Positions 1 to 10,547 of a DNA stretch of 28,883 bases are shown piece by piece. The stretch's first letter is position 1. Every line of letters begins with the position of its first letter. Source of the DNA: Silene noctiflora (taxonomy: Eukaryota > Streptophyta > Magnoliopsida > Caryophyllales > Caryophyllaceae). The DNA lies in NCBI GenBank assembly GCA_009801015.1, contig VHZZ01007325.1, forward strand, positions 46,029 to 74,911, in the 5' to 3' direction. The notes under the pieces are model-generated. The model was not told the DNA's origin and ran no database searches. It saw only the letters and a list, made by a program, of their open reading frames with translations. The position numbers were made by a program, and so were the translations under genes.

Positions 1-822
1 AAATGAACAACATAAATAAATTAATAAACTAAAGTGAATTACCGTAGAAGAAATGTAAAGAACATAATGGAAATGGAATGCTTGAATGTGAAGAAAAACT
101 AATCTTTAATTGAAATGTAAATGATTAAAGTGTATTACAATTATAGAAACTGAAGTATATAGAATTATTTTGTAGAGAAACTAAGAGAGAAAAACTAGAG
201 AATACAAGGGAGGACTAGGATCACAATCTAACGGAGAAAATACGGTGATCCTTCCTATCTCCTCCCACACATGAATGAGCTCCTTTATATAGGGAATGCA
301 GTTGAAACTTAAACAACATAGAGAAGGGTATCCCAGATCGGGGACACACAACCCGGATCGGGGTCGCAGTGATCCTCATTATTGGCCTTAAATGGCCATA
401 GTTAATAGCTCGGGAATCCAATAATCCTCATTCAAGAGCCCTTAATTCTCCGGTAAATGCAAGCTTTGNTGTGGAAATTGGTAGCATCCAATGCTTGATA
501 TTTTCCTTATCCTTCTTGGGCTTATTAACTCATTTGTTTACATTTGAGTTAATCCTTGCATTTGGGCCTTTGTTGCTTCATCAACTTATTTCCATTTGCA
601 TACTTGGTCCATTTCTTGGTTTGTTTTAGGCCTCGTGATCCAATCCTTGCTAGTTTGACAGGAAAATAGCTACTAAAAGCTATATTACCTACAAAATACG
701 TTAAGTGCAAGCAAAACGACTAGAACACGATATTAGCTCGAATAACACTAATAAAAGTGCAAATATGAAGTAAAAACCAAGCTAATATGAGAGGTAAAAC
801 TATATATAAAATACACTTATCA
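1..822 (-). mobile_element. LTR of family A (left copy), truncated by window edge
   Basis: Read on the minus strand this begins at 822 with TGATAAGTGTATTTTATATA. It matches, block by block, the plus-strand sequence at 28091-28883: the same start, the shared 'AGTGTT..GAGCTAATAT' segment, the same paired CCGATCGGGG-type motifs and the same TATA context. That makes it the 5' part of an LTR whose 3' end lies outside the window. A TATA box (CTATATAAAGG) lies at 281-293 on the minus strand. No coding capacity is seen. The right border at 822 abuts a family-B LTR remnant, so this element inserted into that older LTR. One N lies at position 469. Confidence 0.7.
281..363 (-). promoter_or_regulatory. 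LTR-A promoter: TATA box plus paired GATCGGG palindromes
   Basis: Minus-strand TATA box CCTATATAAAGGA lies at 281-293. Two palindrome-like boxes, CCCAGATCGGGG (332-343) and CCCGGATCGGGG (352-363), sit about 40-70 bp upstream of it. The same pair sits at the same place in the copies at 6401-6485 and 28525-28627. The promoter role is inferred from position and recurrence. Confidence 0.55.
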
Positions 823-1452
823 GAAGGATTAACTAAAATGTAATTAAACTAATATAAACTAATGGATTCCCTAAGATGATGTTTTTAGATTCTATTTTTC
901 TCTAATTACATGAGCTATTTATATCAACTACAAGTTTTAGGGTTAACTAAGGGCTTAAATGACGATTAGACCCCTTGAGGAAATCCAAAGCCTTACTAGA
1001 GCTAGAGCAATTCGTGGGGATCCTTGCTTTGCATGGAAGATGTCCTTCTGTGTGGCTCGCTCGAGTTGAGGGAGCTCGCACGAGCTGATGGTGAGCTCGC
1101 TCGAGTTGGGTAGAGCTCGCACGAGCTCGCCTTGATTTCCTCCTTGCTTTGGCTTGTCTGCCCCCTAAGTCGTGGGGGCTGGTCTGGACTTGTGGGGGTT
1201 CCTCTTCATCGCCCAAAAACTTGTTTTATTGACTAAGCCCTTTAGTCGATGCTTGGTCGTTAGATGCAATCAATTTAGCTCCGAAGTGCTCCAATCAAGA
1301 AAGGTTATCGATCTTCTCCTACCAAAGGCACTAAAACCTCATAGACTAGCAATTAGGTAGCTAAAGACAAAAAGTGACCCTAATAATCACGTAAAAGCAT
1401 GTGGAACGAGGCTATTTAGGGGACTAAATGTGCGTGAATGCAAGTCACATCA
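823..1452 (-). mobile_element. LTR remnant of family B
   Basis: The minus-strand start at 1452 is TGATGTGACTTGCATTCACG. The segment 1190-1452 aligns closely with 10300-10547, the start of the complete family-B LTR at 8719-10547, including the block ACCCTAATAATCACGTAAAA. It also carries the same CTCG-NN-CGAG arrays. Only the 5' (U3) portion survives; the rest was displaced by the family-A insertion at 822. No genes. Confidence 0.7.
915..1127 (-). promoter_or_regulatory. Family-B U3: interrupted-palindrome array and TATA-like box
   Basis: Four boxes of the form GCTCG-NN-CGAG lie at 1055-1066, 1073-1086, 1094-1107 and 1114-1127. Examples are AGCTCGCACGAGCT and AGCTCGCTCGAGTT. A minus-strand TATA-like box (GATATAAATAG) lies at about 915-925, roughly 130 bp downstream in LTR orientation. 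That is the same spacing as in the intact family-B LTR. Confidence 0.5.
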
Positions 1453-1853
1453 CAACTAAAACCACACCCACAATAGGCTACATCTTTCCGCTTATGACCA
1501 TAATAACTTGTTGCTCGGAAAAAATATCGTGTTTTTCACCCCAAATCCGGGGCTGTCTTGAGGGTTCGACCTCTCAGTCACAAAATTTCTACCCAGCCGG
1601 GGACTCTCCATGATGATATGTCATGGGAAGCAGCAGTTGCCACCTTTGTTCCTTTGCCATAAATAAGCCCGTAAAAAGAGGCAACAATTCATCCCATCTT
1701 TGGTTCTCTGCCAGAGGATTGTCATATGAAAACTGACTTTGGTTCTCGGAAGAAGAGTTGGCTCATGAGGAGTGCTTTGTCCAAACAGATAAGAAGAAAT
1801 ACCTTTATTCAGATACTTCTTATGACACTAAGACCATCTCTGTAGTCCATTTT
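1453..1853. other. Unassigned 400-bp segment between LTR remnants
   Basis: No LTR, terminal repeat or retroelement motif is recognised here. A plus-strand reading frame around 1700-1850 looks protein-like (contains EELAHEECFVQTDKKKY) but has a stop and no family I recognise. It could be host sequence, or the leader of element D displaced by later insertions: the flank just before 1854 is ATTTT, and the sequence beyond the other LTR end at 17133 is TTTTA. Neither reading is established. Confidence 0.3.
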
Positions 1854-2561
1854 TGTAATATCCCGGTTTTTATTACTGTGCACTCGATCGAGTGGCATAG
1901 TACTTGAACGATTAGATGGACCGATGGCCTCTAGACAATCACTCCAGCTCCTGTTGTATGCCACTCGGCCGAGTGGCTGGTGCACTCGACCGAGTGCACG
2001 AGCCCAGCCTTGGTTCCACTTACGGGCTTTGTATTGTTGGACCTTGGTATATATACTCCCTTTTTCAGAATTCCCTTCATTTCACAACCCTAAAACATTT
2101 CACCCTATCTCAAAAATCCCCCAAAATCCTTCATAACCTTATCCCCTCAAGATCTCACCTCACCCTTAAAGATTTGCACTCAAGTTTCATCCTTTTTTCA
2201 TTTGTTTACCTTCGTAAGTAATTAATTAATTTTTCTCCTTTATTTATTTTGTTAGTAACTCTATATTTTGGGGGTTTTGTCTTATGAGGATTTAATTAGG
2301 GTTTGGGGTAATTAAATGGTTTAATTAAGGAATTAAGAGTACTTTATTGTTGTAGAACATATTTGTGATGGAGATTACTTAATTAATTGTAGGATGTGAC
2401 TTCTTAGAGGAAGATTAATGTGCTTGTTTGTACTAATTGGAGGATTGCTAAAAGGTAAGATTTTCCTACGCGATTTCAATAATATGAGTGTTTATATATG
2501 TCATTGTTGATGTTGTTGCATTATAACATGATTATTTGATAATTCTTGTTGGTTTCATAAC
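1854..2561 (+). mobile_element. 5' part of a chromovirus-type LTR (fragment L1)
   Basis: Starts TGTAATATCCCGG and has the same architecture as the LTRs at 15810-17133 and 2562-3889 (reversed): ACTCG-NN-CGAGT palindromes, a TATA box GGTATATATAC (2046-2056), a pyrimidine-rich transcribed leader, and an AGGTAAGATTTTCC block matching AGGTAGAGTTTTCC near 16387. It stops at 2561, where the minus-strand LTR of M begins, so about 600 bp of its 3' part is missing. Identity to the P LTR is visibly low, so it may belong to a different subfamily. Confidence 0.6.
1882..2056 (+). promoter_or_regulatory. L1 promoter: palindromes and TATA
   Basis: ACTCGATCGAGT (1882-1893) is a perfect palindrome, as is ACTCGGCCGAGT (1963-1974). 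ACTCGACCGAGT (1984-1995) is palindromic apart from its two central bases. The TATA box GGTATATATAC lies at 2046-2056, about 50 bp beyond the last box. Function is inferred from the same arrangement in other LTRs here. Confidence 0.5.
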
Positions 2562-3889
2562 TGTAACACCCCCATCTACCAAAGTGCCTTACCAAGGACT
2601 ACCTTAGCACATAGAAGCGTTACCAACTCGGTTGCCCAAGGTAAACTATATCAAATAGACCATAAAAGAACATTTATTAAAGTAATATAAAGTTTACTCG
2701 ATTACAAAGACAAAATACCAAAATCCAAATTGAATACAACTCAAACTACTAAAGTGTAAATACTACTACGTAAACAACGAAAGCTAAAATAAATTGCTAG
2801 ACTCAGTGGCGTCCCATCCATCTCGCACATAAGCTCAATCATCCAAATTTGCTAACTACCTGCTCACCATTCCCCAATGGATCATATCAGTTTTGCAAAA
2901 CAACGAAGGGTCAGCCAAACATACAATCAATCATAAGACAACCATATAATATAAACCAATCTAGTAATTCTTGAACAATCAACCATATCCAACTCTAAGA
3001 ACCAATGTCCGAACCGCAGTCCGGACACGACTACACACATTGAGTAGCCCTGCCAGGTTACCCATCACAATAGGTAACCCACCCCAGCCAGTGGTAGATC
3101 GCAGCCTTGCCACCTAAAGCCCCGCTCATCGCAACGAGTGAATCCAGATGATTAATGTGCACATCCCTCTTGTGACGGGAGAAATATGGGGCGAACATAG
3201 GGGTGAACATCATCTCCTGACAATGGCTCCACAAGAAATACTATCAATGTCAATAATATCACAATAATTCCACACCAATGATAATCACACAGTGCCAAAA
3301 CAACTTATAATCAATCATACAGAAGAACTGAGTAGCGAAACCCTACCTGACTAGAAATTCTGATCAACAAAGCAACAAAGACAAGCTAGAACTGCTCCTC
3401 TACGAAATCCTCACCTAGCATTCGTACACAACAATATTAGCATTAAGATAGATCCCTAATTAAACCATTCTTTTTAATTACCCATATTAGGGTTTAGTTA
3501 ATCTTAACAAAAATAATTAAAACTGACTAGAGATGATAAGTACTTACTAATTGGGTAAGTCCCGGAACTACGGACTCCAAATGCTTAACAAACCACCCAA
3601 AAGATGCTAATAGATCATTAGGGAGAAGATTATAAATGTTATTAGGTTTTAGAAACTGATTAATGAAGTGATTAGTGAAATATATAATTCCTTATCATTC
3701 TAATCAAACCGCAGAAATTACTCAAAACAGACCAGACACTCGTTCGAGTTGACGATAATCGATCGAGTACTACAACCACTCGATTGAGTGGCCCCAAAAC
3801 AGAAGCCTGTCTAAACACCCAACATACGTACTTGGTTGAGTGCAGCCTACTGGATCGAGTATCTAATTCCAGGACTGAGTAATATTACA
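2562..3889 (-). mobile_element. 3' LTR of minus-strand chromovirus M
   Basis: On the minus strand it begins TGTAATATTACTC at 3889 and ends GGGGGTGTTACA at 2562, giving 1328 bp. This is nearly the same length as the P LTR (1324 bp) at 15810-17133. Shared internal blocks include the ATGTGCACATTAAT..CTCGTTGCGATGAGCGGGG segment and the terminal AGTCCTTGGTAAGG block. A TATA box (GAATTATATATTTC) lies at about 3677-3690. A polypurine tract and integrase follow in the expected order on the right, making this the downstream LTR. Confidence 0.85.
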
Positions 3890-3903
3890 GTCTTCCCTCC
3901 ATA
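3890..3903 (-). promoter_or_regulatory. Polypurine tract of M
   Basis: Minus-strand ATGGAGGGAAGAC immediately precedes the LTR start. The same motif, AAGGAGGGAAGAC, precedes the P 3' LTR at 15797-15809. It would prime plus-strand DNA synthesis. Confidence 0.7.
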
Positions 3904-4109
3904 AAACGAACTTCGTCCTCAAAGTTCACACTTATATCTGCATAAGATAAACACAACTCCTACCCCTATTCTACACAACTCGAAACAACACCAACTAAAC
4001 CAACACATGATCCAAAAGATGAACAAGTACCCCAAAATATGACCAAAATCGACCTCAAAATATCCCAAAAACGCATGCGATCGTTTCCTAGCCCCTTAAA
4101 AGAAGGAGG

Positions 4110-4620
4110 TTACGACCTTGTAACCATACATACCTGATCAAAGAGATGTGGATACCTCTCCTTCATTGCTTCTTCCAGTTCCCATGTAGCTTCTTCAACA
4201 TTATGGTTAGACCATAACACCTTAAACAATGTAGTGTCCACATTCCTTGTCTTTCGCACCTTATGATCCAAAGTCTTCTTTGCCATCTCCACATACATAA
4301 GTGCTTTATCCAGCTCAATGTTCTCAACCTCTAATACATGAGATGGGTCACTCACATACTTCCAGGGTTGCGATATATGAAACACATTATGCACTCGATC
4401 AAGAGCTGGTGGCAAAGCCAGTCGATAAGCCACTTCACCTATCCGATTCAAAATCTCATATGGCCCTATGAACTTCTGGCTCAACTTCTCTCTCTTTCCA
4501 AACCTCATAACTCCACACATAGGTGACACTCTCAAAAATAACCTTGTCACCCACTTGGAATTCAATATCCCTATGATGTAAATCCGCATAGCTCTTTTGA
4601 CGATCCTAGGCCGCCTTCAT
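4110..4620 (-). pseudogene. M integrase C-terminus with GPY/F motif and chromodomain-like tail
   Basis: The frame shows the Ty3/gypsy GPY/F motif (FIGPYEILNRIGEVAYRL), then LPPALDRVHNVFH, and at the end a chromodomain-like segment (FKVLWSNHNVEEATWE and on to YPHLFDQV). A C-terminal chromodomain marks the chromovirus branch, and the overall wording resembles the Tekay clade. The first 25 or so residues of the listed frame are out of register with the P copy at 15074-15340, which shows a frameshift near 4530. A TAG interrupts the upstream part near 4610. It joins the integrase core at 4645-5392 on the same strand. Inactive. Confidence 0.8.
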
Positions 4621-4644
4621 GTTTTGTCGAATCAAATGCACTTG

Positions 4645-5392
4645 TTAAATCATATCTTGCACCATTTGTGGTCCTAAAACCATAGCTTCAGCGTTATCAT
4701 CCCCACACACGAGGCTCCTATACTTCCTCTCGTATAGTGCCTCGAATGGGGCCATCCCAATACTCGTGTGATAGCTGTTATCATAAGAAAATTCAATCAA
4801 ATCCAGACAATCCTCCCAGCTACCATCAAATTCCATCACACAAGCCTGTAACATATCCTGTAAGGTCTTAATAGTCCACTCAGTTTGCCCATCTTTCGTA
4901 GGGTTAAATGTTGTGCTCATCTTTAAAGTAGTTTCCATGAGTTCCTGCAACTCTTTCCAAAACCGAGAAATAAACCTCGCATCACGATCTGACACAATAT
5001 CTTTTGGTACCCCATGTAATATTGCCACATTCTTCCTATACCCATTAGTCAGCTGAATCTTACTCCAAGTATCTTTCATTGGAATAAAATGAGCTGACTT
5101 CGTTAGATGATCTACAATCACCCATATCATGTTATTACCCTGCTGAGTCTTGGTAACCCTAAAATGAAATCCATAGATATCGACTCCCATTTCCACTCAG
5201 GTACCTTGAGTGACTGAATCTTACCTTGCGGTCTTCGATGCTTCCTCTTGACTCTCTGTCAAGTCAAACATCTAGCCATGAACTCAGCTACCTCTCTCTT
5301 CATCCCGCGCCACCAAATAGTCTTCTTTAAATCCTTATATATCTTGTCACCTCCTGGATGTACTGAATAAGGTGTGTAATGTACTTCAGTCA
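4645..5392 (-). pseudogene. M integrase: zinc-binding region and catalytic core
   Basis: From the 5392 end the minus strand reads HYTPYSVHPGGDK, then the CLT-x-QRVK zinc-finger half, where the second Cys codon is a TGA stop. Next come SMDFILGLP with the first catalytic Asp intact, a one-base frameshift near 5155, VSDRDARF with the second Asp, and DGQTEWT with the catalytic Glu. It ends near MVQDMI with a stop at 4645. The downstream piece at 4110-4620 carries the C-terminal domains. Reverse transcriptase, protease and gag of M are absent because a family-C LTR interrupts the frame at 5393. Confidence 0.8.
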
Positions 5393-6600
5393 TGACAATG
5401 CGGTCGCACACCCATCAAGGATAATTACCCTAGACTTGACTAACAAATTAATATAGTAAGGTAGGGGTCGAACCACAGAGAAAAGGGAGTTACTTTACGA
5501 ATTGCTATGGTTAGGTCTCTCTCAAGATCAGGTTATTTTTCGTTTTGAGTTTGGTAAAATGCAATGTAAATAAAAATGATTAATAAACAATTATATTTAA
5601 AGGAGTCTAGGGGTGTCGGTCACACATGCAAAGTAATATGATTCATGCTAAACTAGAAATGCATAATGAAGATAAATGTTTAGGTCTATTGACAACCACC
5701 TCTCGATATTATTGTCGACCTTAGAACGGGTTCTAACGAGCTCTCACTATGGCTAGATCGGTCTACTACAACATGCTTAGTCTAATACAAATACGTGCTT
5801 CTCGACTTATATAATGTATTACCACATTTAACCAAAGATTGTGATCAATAATCTAAGATTAACAAATACAAAGCAAACATGTGTAGAAACAAATATTAAA
5901 CATTATAACATTCTAATATAACATGATTAAATAACAACTAATGTATGGCTTCCCTAATCCCTAGACAAAAGGAAACTACTCACTCATGATGAAAGTAGTA
6001 ATAACTAAAAGTGAAATGATAAACATAATGATATAAGTATAATAACTAAAGAGAAATACTAAGATGAAATTTAAATAACTAATAACTAAATAATAATTAA
6101 ACAACAATTGTAAGTGTGATAACAAATGAAACTAACTAGGAAATAACAGTGTAAATACTAAAATGTAAGGATTACCGAAATAAGATTGCAAATGGAGAAT
6201 GAAGAACAATGTAAAAGCAAAGAACTTATATTGAAATTGCATATGTAACTAAAGATTGTTTTGTGATTACAAAGTGTAAATGTAAACTAATTTCTGAAAC
6301 TAAGATAAAACTAAGAGAATAGAGGAAAATAATATGGAATAGTGTATGAGAATTGATAAAGAATGATGGAAAAAGATGCCTAGAAGTCGGGATTAAGCTC
6401 TCCTTTTATAGTAGTCCAAAGGTAAAACGGAAGGGATCCAAGGAAAGGTATAACCCCGATCGGGGACAGGCCACCCCGATCGGGCACGCGTGAATCCGGA
6501 TTAATGGCCTTTAATCCTTGATTAAATGCCCCGGGAATCCAATGATGTGACTTAAAGTAAAACGTGTTTGGGGGTTTTTAAATATGGGAATTGAAAGTAC
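5393..6600 (-). mobile_element. LTR of family C inserted into M integrase
   Basis: On the minus strand it ends GCGACCGCATTGTCA at 5393, directly against M's integrase frame, so this is the downstream or solo LTR of an insertion. It shares blocks with families A and B: a GGTTCGACCCC segment near its end, a CTAATCCC..ACTACTCACTCATGATGA block at 5955-5990, and with family A the paired CCCCGATCGGGG boxes and a TATA box. Its upstream boundary is not clear; homology to family A fades near 6545. No coding sequence. The matching target duplication on the right is not seen. Confidence 0.6.
6401..6485 (-). promoter_or_regulatory. LTR-C promoter: TATA and CCCCGATCGGGG pair
   Basis: Minus-strand TATA box CTATAAAAGGA lies at 6401-6412. 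A perfect 12-bp palindrome CCCCGATCGGGG lies at 6454-6465, and a second copy with one terminal mismatch at 6474-6485, 40-75 bp upstream of the TATA. Confidence 0.55.
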
Positions 6601-6689
6601 AAATGCATGATATGAATGCATGCTCTACGTAAATGCAACTATATGTCATATATTACAAGTGATTCAATTAATCTAGGCTAAAGTGACGC

Positions 6690-6839
6690 ATGCTTTCCAT
6701 TGTTTGGAGAGCCAATTTGAATTGACTCGAGTTGATTATGATCCCCCAAACCAAACCAAACACTATTGCTAGTGCATAAAGGAGGAGGTTCGGCCATGAG
6801 TGACCATGCATGAAAAATGTATGCAACTCACTACATGAG

Positions 6840-6916
<77 letters not shown>

Positions 6917-7095
6917 TAAAGGAGATGAGCTAATCTATTTGAGCTAATTATACTATGATGCATGATATTCGGTTTAAAAGAGAGCTAATTTGAATTAACT
7001 TCGAATAATTGTAATCAAACCTCCCTAAACCGAGCAAAACATTGTTTTCAATGCAAAAAGAGAGAAGGTTTGGTTGCAAGTACTTAAATAATTCT
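6690..7095. repeat. Imperfect direct repeats flanking an (AT)n tract
   Basis: About 110 bp at 6705-6805 (AGAGCCAATTTGAATTGACT onward) is repeated imperfectly at 6982-7085 (AGAGCTAATTTGAATTAACT onward). Both include a CCTCC/CCCCC-AAACC block and an AAGG-AGGTT block. Between them lies the (AT)n microsatellite. They could be a U3 tandem duplication or the ends of two related elements. No gene is seen in 6600-7199. Confidence 0.55.
6843..6912. repeat. (AT)n microsatellite
   Basis: About 34 uninterrupted AT dinucleotides. Length is likely variable between individuals and error-prone in assembly. Confidence 0.95.
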
Positions 7096-7199
7096 AGATG
7101 CAACTATACTAAATGAAATGCACTTGTAATGATGCTAAATGAAAGGTGAAATGATAGGATATCTTACAAACAATGGTTTAAGGAAGGACTCCACCAAAC

Positions 7200-7412
7200 T
7201 TACTCCTTGTTGCCATTTTTGTTTATATAGTCCAGGTTTCTCAATGCTCTCAACAACCGATCAAAGGCTTGAGCATAAGCTTCAAATAAGCAAATATAGA
7301 ACCATGACCATTTTATCACAAAGCACGCCCACTTTTTCATCCAACAATTTTTATCAAAGGTCCTCCTACCCATCTTGGCACTACCTCTTGGGCCTTTATG
7401 AGGACTTGACAC
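7200..7412 (-). pseudogene. Downstream reading frame of element B, unidentified
   Basis: A 70-codon minus-strand frame ending in FDRLLRALRNLDYINKNGNKE. It lies 3' of the gag-like gene of B on the same strand, and stops separate it from that gene. From memory the ending resembles a phrase found downstream of gag in non-autonomous plant LTR elements with tRNA-Asp primer sites, but I cannot name a domain. No catalytic motif is visible. It may be a relic of a longer coding region rather than a gene. Confidence 0.3.
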
Positions 7413-7625
7413 AAGTGGCTTGCTATGTTTTGCAAAAAGGTAGGAGGAACAGTATCTCTTGGGTATCCTTTATGGGCCACACCTCCCATTGTCAAAGCAA
7501 AGGGATTGGTCAAGGATGAGAGGTGGAGAGGTCAACTTCTCAACATTGAAGTCATTCATGCTTCCATTTTTGTTACTTTTTCCTTGACCCTCCTTAGAAC
7601 TTAAACCGTTTCTAAAGAAGAGAGC

Positions 7626-7866
7626 TTATATTTCTTCCAAACTATTATCAAAGGTGCCAACATCATAGCTTTCCTTTTGGCCTCTCAATTCTCCAAAGAT
7701 GGCAAGTTCAAATTCATCAACCTTCTCTTTCCAAGTTTTGCCTTCACCTCCACACTTGTCAAGGGCACACACATCTTCCACATAGGTTATAGAAGGAAAA
7801 TGTTCTTGGAGGTATTCTTCTTCCTCCTCCTCCTTCTCCTCCTCCTTCTCCTCCTCCTCCTCCTCC

Positions 7867-7903
<37 letters not shown>

Positions 7904-8562
7904 ATGTGTCCCAAATAGGAGGAGCAAAAGTAGTGGGTGAGTTGGACACATAAGGCAATTTAGACAAAGTTGTTGTCTCACAATTAGCCTCCAACTCATA
8001 TTCATCATTGCTCTCCTCCCCAACTACATCTTCAAATTCATCATCCACTATTGGTCCATAACCAATCATACACTCCCCATTTTCATCATCACTTAACTCT
8101 TGTTTACCATTAAGCTCTTGGGTGGCTTCCATTTGGACAATTTGATTTGCCAACTCCTCACCATGGGTAACAATGTTTTTGAGAACATTGTCCCTAGCTT
8201 GGCTCTCTTCTAAAATTTGTATGAAGAAATTTTGTTGGTCTCTTAGCATTTTGAGAACCACATTTTTCATGTCAAAGTTATGCTCATTTTCTTGTTCTGG
8301 GTGGATGGGATATCGGTTGTGTTGTGGTTGTTGATTATGAGATGACATTTGGCCTTGGTTGTAAAGTGGGGTTTGGGTGGGTGGTTCTTGTGGATTTTGG
8401 ATGTGAGGGCTTTGGTATGGGAAGTTTGTGGGGGTAATTTGGGTTTTCATTGTAGAAGTTATAGCGTAGTTGTCTATTTTCTTGCTCAACAAACCCTCTC
8501 CATTCATACATGTCATACCCATATGCTCCACTTTGCTCATACTCTTCTTGTGCCATCATCAT
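7626..8562 (-). pseudogene. Gag-like protein of element B with acidic tract
   Basis: The likely start is one of three consecutive ATGs at 8554-8562; the first frame begins MAQEEYEQSGAYGYDMYEW. A one-base indel in a C-run near 8430 moves the sense frame into the 304-codon reading frame that ends at 7626. Visible parts in order are a Tyr/Asn-rich N-terminus, a Pro/Gln/Asn-rich linker (IQNPQEPPTQTPLYNQ), a probable coiled coil (DMKNVVLKMLRDQQNFFIQILEESQ onward), and a run of about 12 Asp followed by about 20 Glu/Lys. No zinc knuckle, protease or RT follows. It sits 130 bp inside the primer-binding site, where gag is expected. The assignment rests on position and composition, not on a recognised domain. 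Confidence 0.5.
7815..7903. repeat. Trinucleotide microsatellite coding for poly-Asp/poly-Glu
   Basis: On the plus strand CTC/TTC-type triplets are followed by about 12 CAT triplets. On the minus strand these encode the Asp run and then the Glu run of the gag-like frame, so length changes in units of three keep the frame. Confidence 0.9.
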
Positions 8563-8694
8563 GCTAAGACAAGGAAACAACCACAAACAAGAAAACTACA
8601 AAAAATGGTAAAAACGACCTTAAGGAACAGGTTCCTCAAGGTTAAAGCACAATTAAAATAGACAAAAAAGCAATAACTTAATCACAAAACACCG

Positions 8695-8712
8695 TCCCCG
8701 ACAACAGCGCCA
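8695..8712 (-). promoter_or_regulatory. Primer-binding site of element B (tRNA-Asp type)
   Basis: Minus-strand TGGCGCTGTTGTCGGGGA matches the complement of the 3' end of plant tRNA-Asp except for two C-to-T changes. It starts 6 bp inside the LTR end at 8719, as expected for a minus-strand primer site. tRNA-Asp primer sites are known from Athila/Tat-type plant elements. Confidence 0.7.
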
Positions 8713-8718
8713 TTTTGA

Positions 8719-10547
8719 TGGAGGGTTAAGTCGTCACACCCTATTAAACAATATTTATAAATCCAACGGACAACTAGCAAGTGGTAAGTCGGAATCGATC
8801 TATGGGATTGTGTGTTTTGGGCTCTAAGTCTATCTATCTCAATTTATGCAAGTGTCACAATGATTGGGGTTTTTGGGTTTAGTATAATCTAATGAAAGCA
8901 CGTAAATAGCAAGAATTAAATCAACATGAAGGAAGTAAATAAAGATGTAAATAAATGAAATAACAAACACTAGGGTGTCATGGGTTCATAGGGGAAACAT
9001 GGTATGATCATAGTAATGAATCCGGTAAACAATTATGGTTGTGTTGGAATCGAGTTAATTTATGTCTTACAATCCCTAGAGAGATTAGGTCCCGGAGCCG
9101 AGCTTAAAGCTTTACAACACCTACAACAACTTCATTCTCCCTATTCAACTATATGAATGGTCTAACAATCCTTGAGTTGATTTATGTCTTACAAGTCTTG
9201 TTAAAGAGATAGAGAATCATGTTAGGTTGTCAATCAAGCATTTCATCAAACATAACATGTGCATAAGTGAAAACACAACATTCAAATATTCATATAAACT
9301 TATTAAATATAGATCTAACCCATAGTTACTCCCCTAATCCCCCACTAACCCTAGCAACAAAACTACTCACTAAACATCATGATTAACATGTCATAAATGC
9401 TGTCACCCATCTTAACAAGCATAAACATGATGAACAAGTAAAGGAAATAACAAAGGATTAATGAAATAAAAGATGTACCAACTTGAAATTAGAGATGAAC
9501 ATAAATAAATGAGAATCCTTGAATAAAGATGGAGACTTGTCACTTAGTCTTCAAATACATACCCAAGAGATCCAAATGTAAACTATTGAAAATGTAAAGA
9601 ACAATTGTTGAAATATTAAGTGCTTTGTTGAATGATTAAAAACTAATCTAAAACAATTTAATCTAATCTATGGAGGATTTATATACTCTAATATACTCTT
9701 AATCCTCTCTAAGGAGGCTTAATCTAATCTAAGGAGCTTAATCTCCAAATTATTACAAATGAGGTATATATAGTAAGCTACAAGATTAGGGTTGAATAAG
9801 AGGTTAAATGACGATTAAACCCCTTAAGGAAGTCCAAAGACTTGCAAGAGCCAGATTAACTCGTGGGAGTCCTTGCTTGAAAGAAGATCACTCTGCCGAT
9901 GAACTCGCTCGAGCTCTGGGGAATTCGTGCGAGTTGGGCTGGGACTCGCTCGATCTCTGGGGAACTCGTGCGAGTTAGGAGCATTAAGGGTGATTCTGGA
10001 GCACAACTCGAGCAAGTTGTGCAGGACTTGTGCGAGTTGTTCAGGACTTGTGCGACTTGTTCAGGACTCGCGCGAGTTGGTGCGCAGTTGGCCTATTTGA
10101 GATCGGATTGTAAAACAGACGTCATTTCCTCATCCAGACTCCTATTGGAGTGGTTAAAAAGCCTAGACCACTTGATTTTCGACGCCGTTCCATATAGCAT
10201 AGTTTAAGGGACAAAAAATCAATTATTTATTTGGGTCCGAGCGATTCCCTCTTGTAATGACTTCTTTGTCGTCATTGTTGAACAATAACTCGATGGCAGT
10301 TTGCATCCAAACCATCACAAATATTTATTTATTGACTAAGGCCTTGCGTGGTCGTTGGATACGATCAATTTAGCTCTGAAATGCTCCAATTAAGCAAGGT
10401 TAGTGCTCTTCTCCTACCAAAGGAACCAAAACCTTACAGAATAACAAATAGGAAGCTAAAGACAAGAAATGACCCTAATAATCACGTAAAAGCATGTGAA
10501 ATGAGGCTAGTTAGGAAACTAAATGTGCATGAATACGGGTCATATCA
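8719..10547 (-). mobile_element. 5' LTR of element B, complete
   Basis: Begins on the minus strand at 10547 with TGATATGACCCG and ends at 8719 with AACCCTCCA, 1829 bp with TG..CA ends. It is followed by the tRNA-Asp primer site. The first 250 bp match the remnant at 1190-1452. A TATA box CTATATATACCTC lies at 9761-9773, with an array of CTCG-NN-CGAG boxes upstream. The right flank (GAACC, 10548-10552) is the leader of chromovirus P. No second family-B LTR is found between 5393 and 7200, so the left half of B is missing. Confidence 0.75.
9761..10081 (-). promoter_or_regulatory. LTR-B promoter: TATA and CTCG-NN-CGAG array
   Basis: The TATA box is at 9761-9773 (minus). Boxes such as ACTCGCTCGAGCT (9903), ACTCGCTCGATC (9943), ACTCGTGCGAGT (9964), ACTCGAGCAAGT (10006) and ACTCGCGCGAGT (10066), plus degenerate CTTGTGCGAGT copies, fill 9903-10078. 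That is about nine copies, starting about 130 bp upstream of the TATA. Confidence 0.5.

Noticed and set aside
1640-1853. Host exon encoding a segment with EELAHEECFVQTDKKKY
   Set aside because: Short, has a stop, no splice sites that convince, and no family recognised; listed only as an unassigned segment.
7677-7940. Plus-strand ORF with long Leu and Ile runs resembling a membrane protein
   Set aside because: Antisense shadow of the acidic triplet tract in the gag-like gene.
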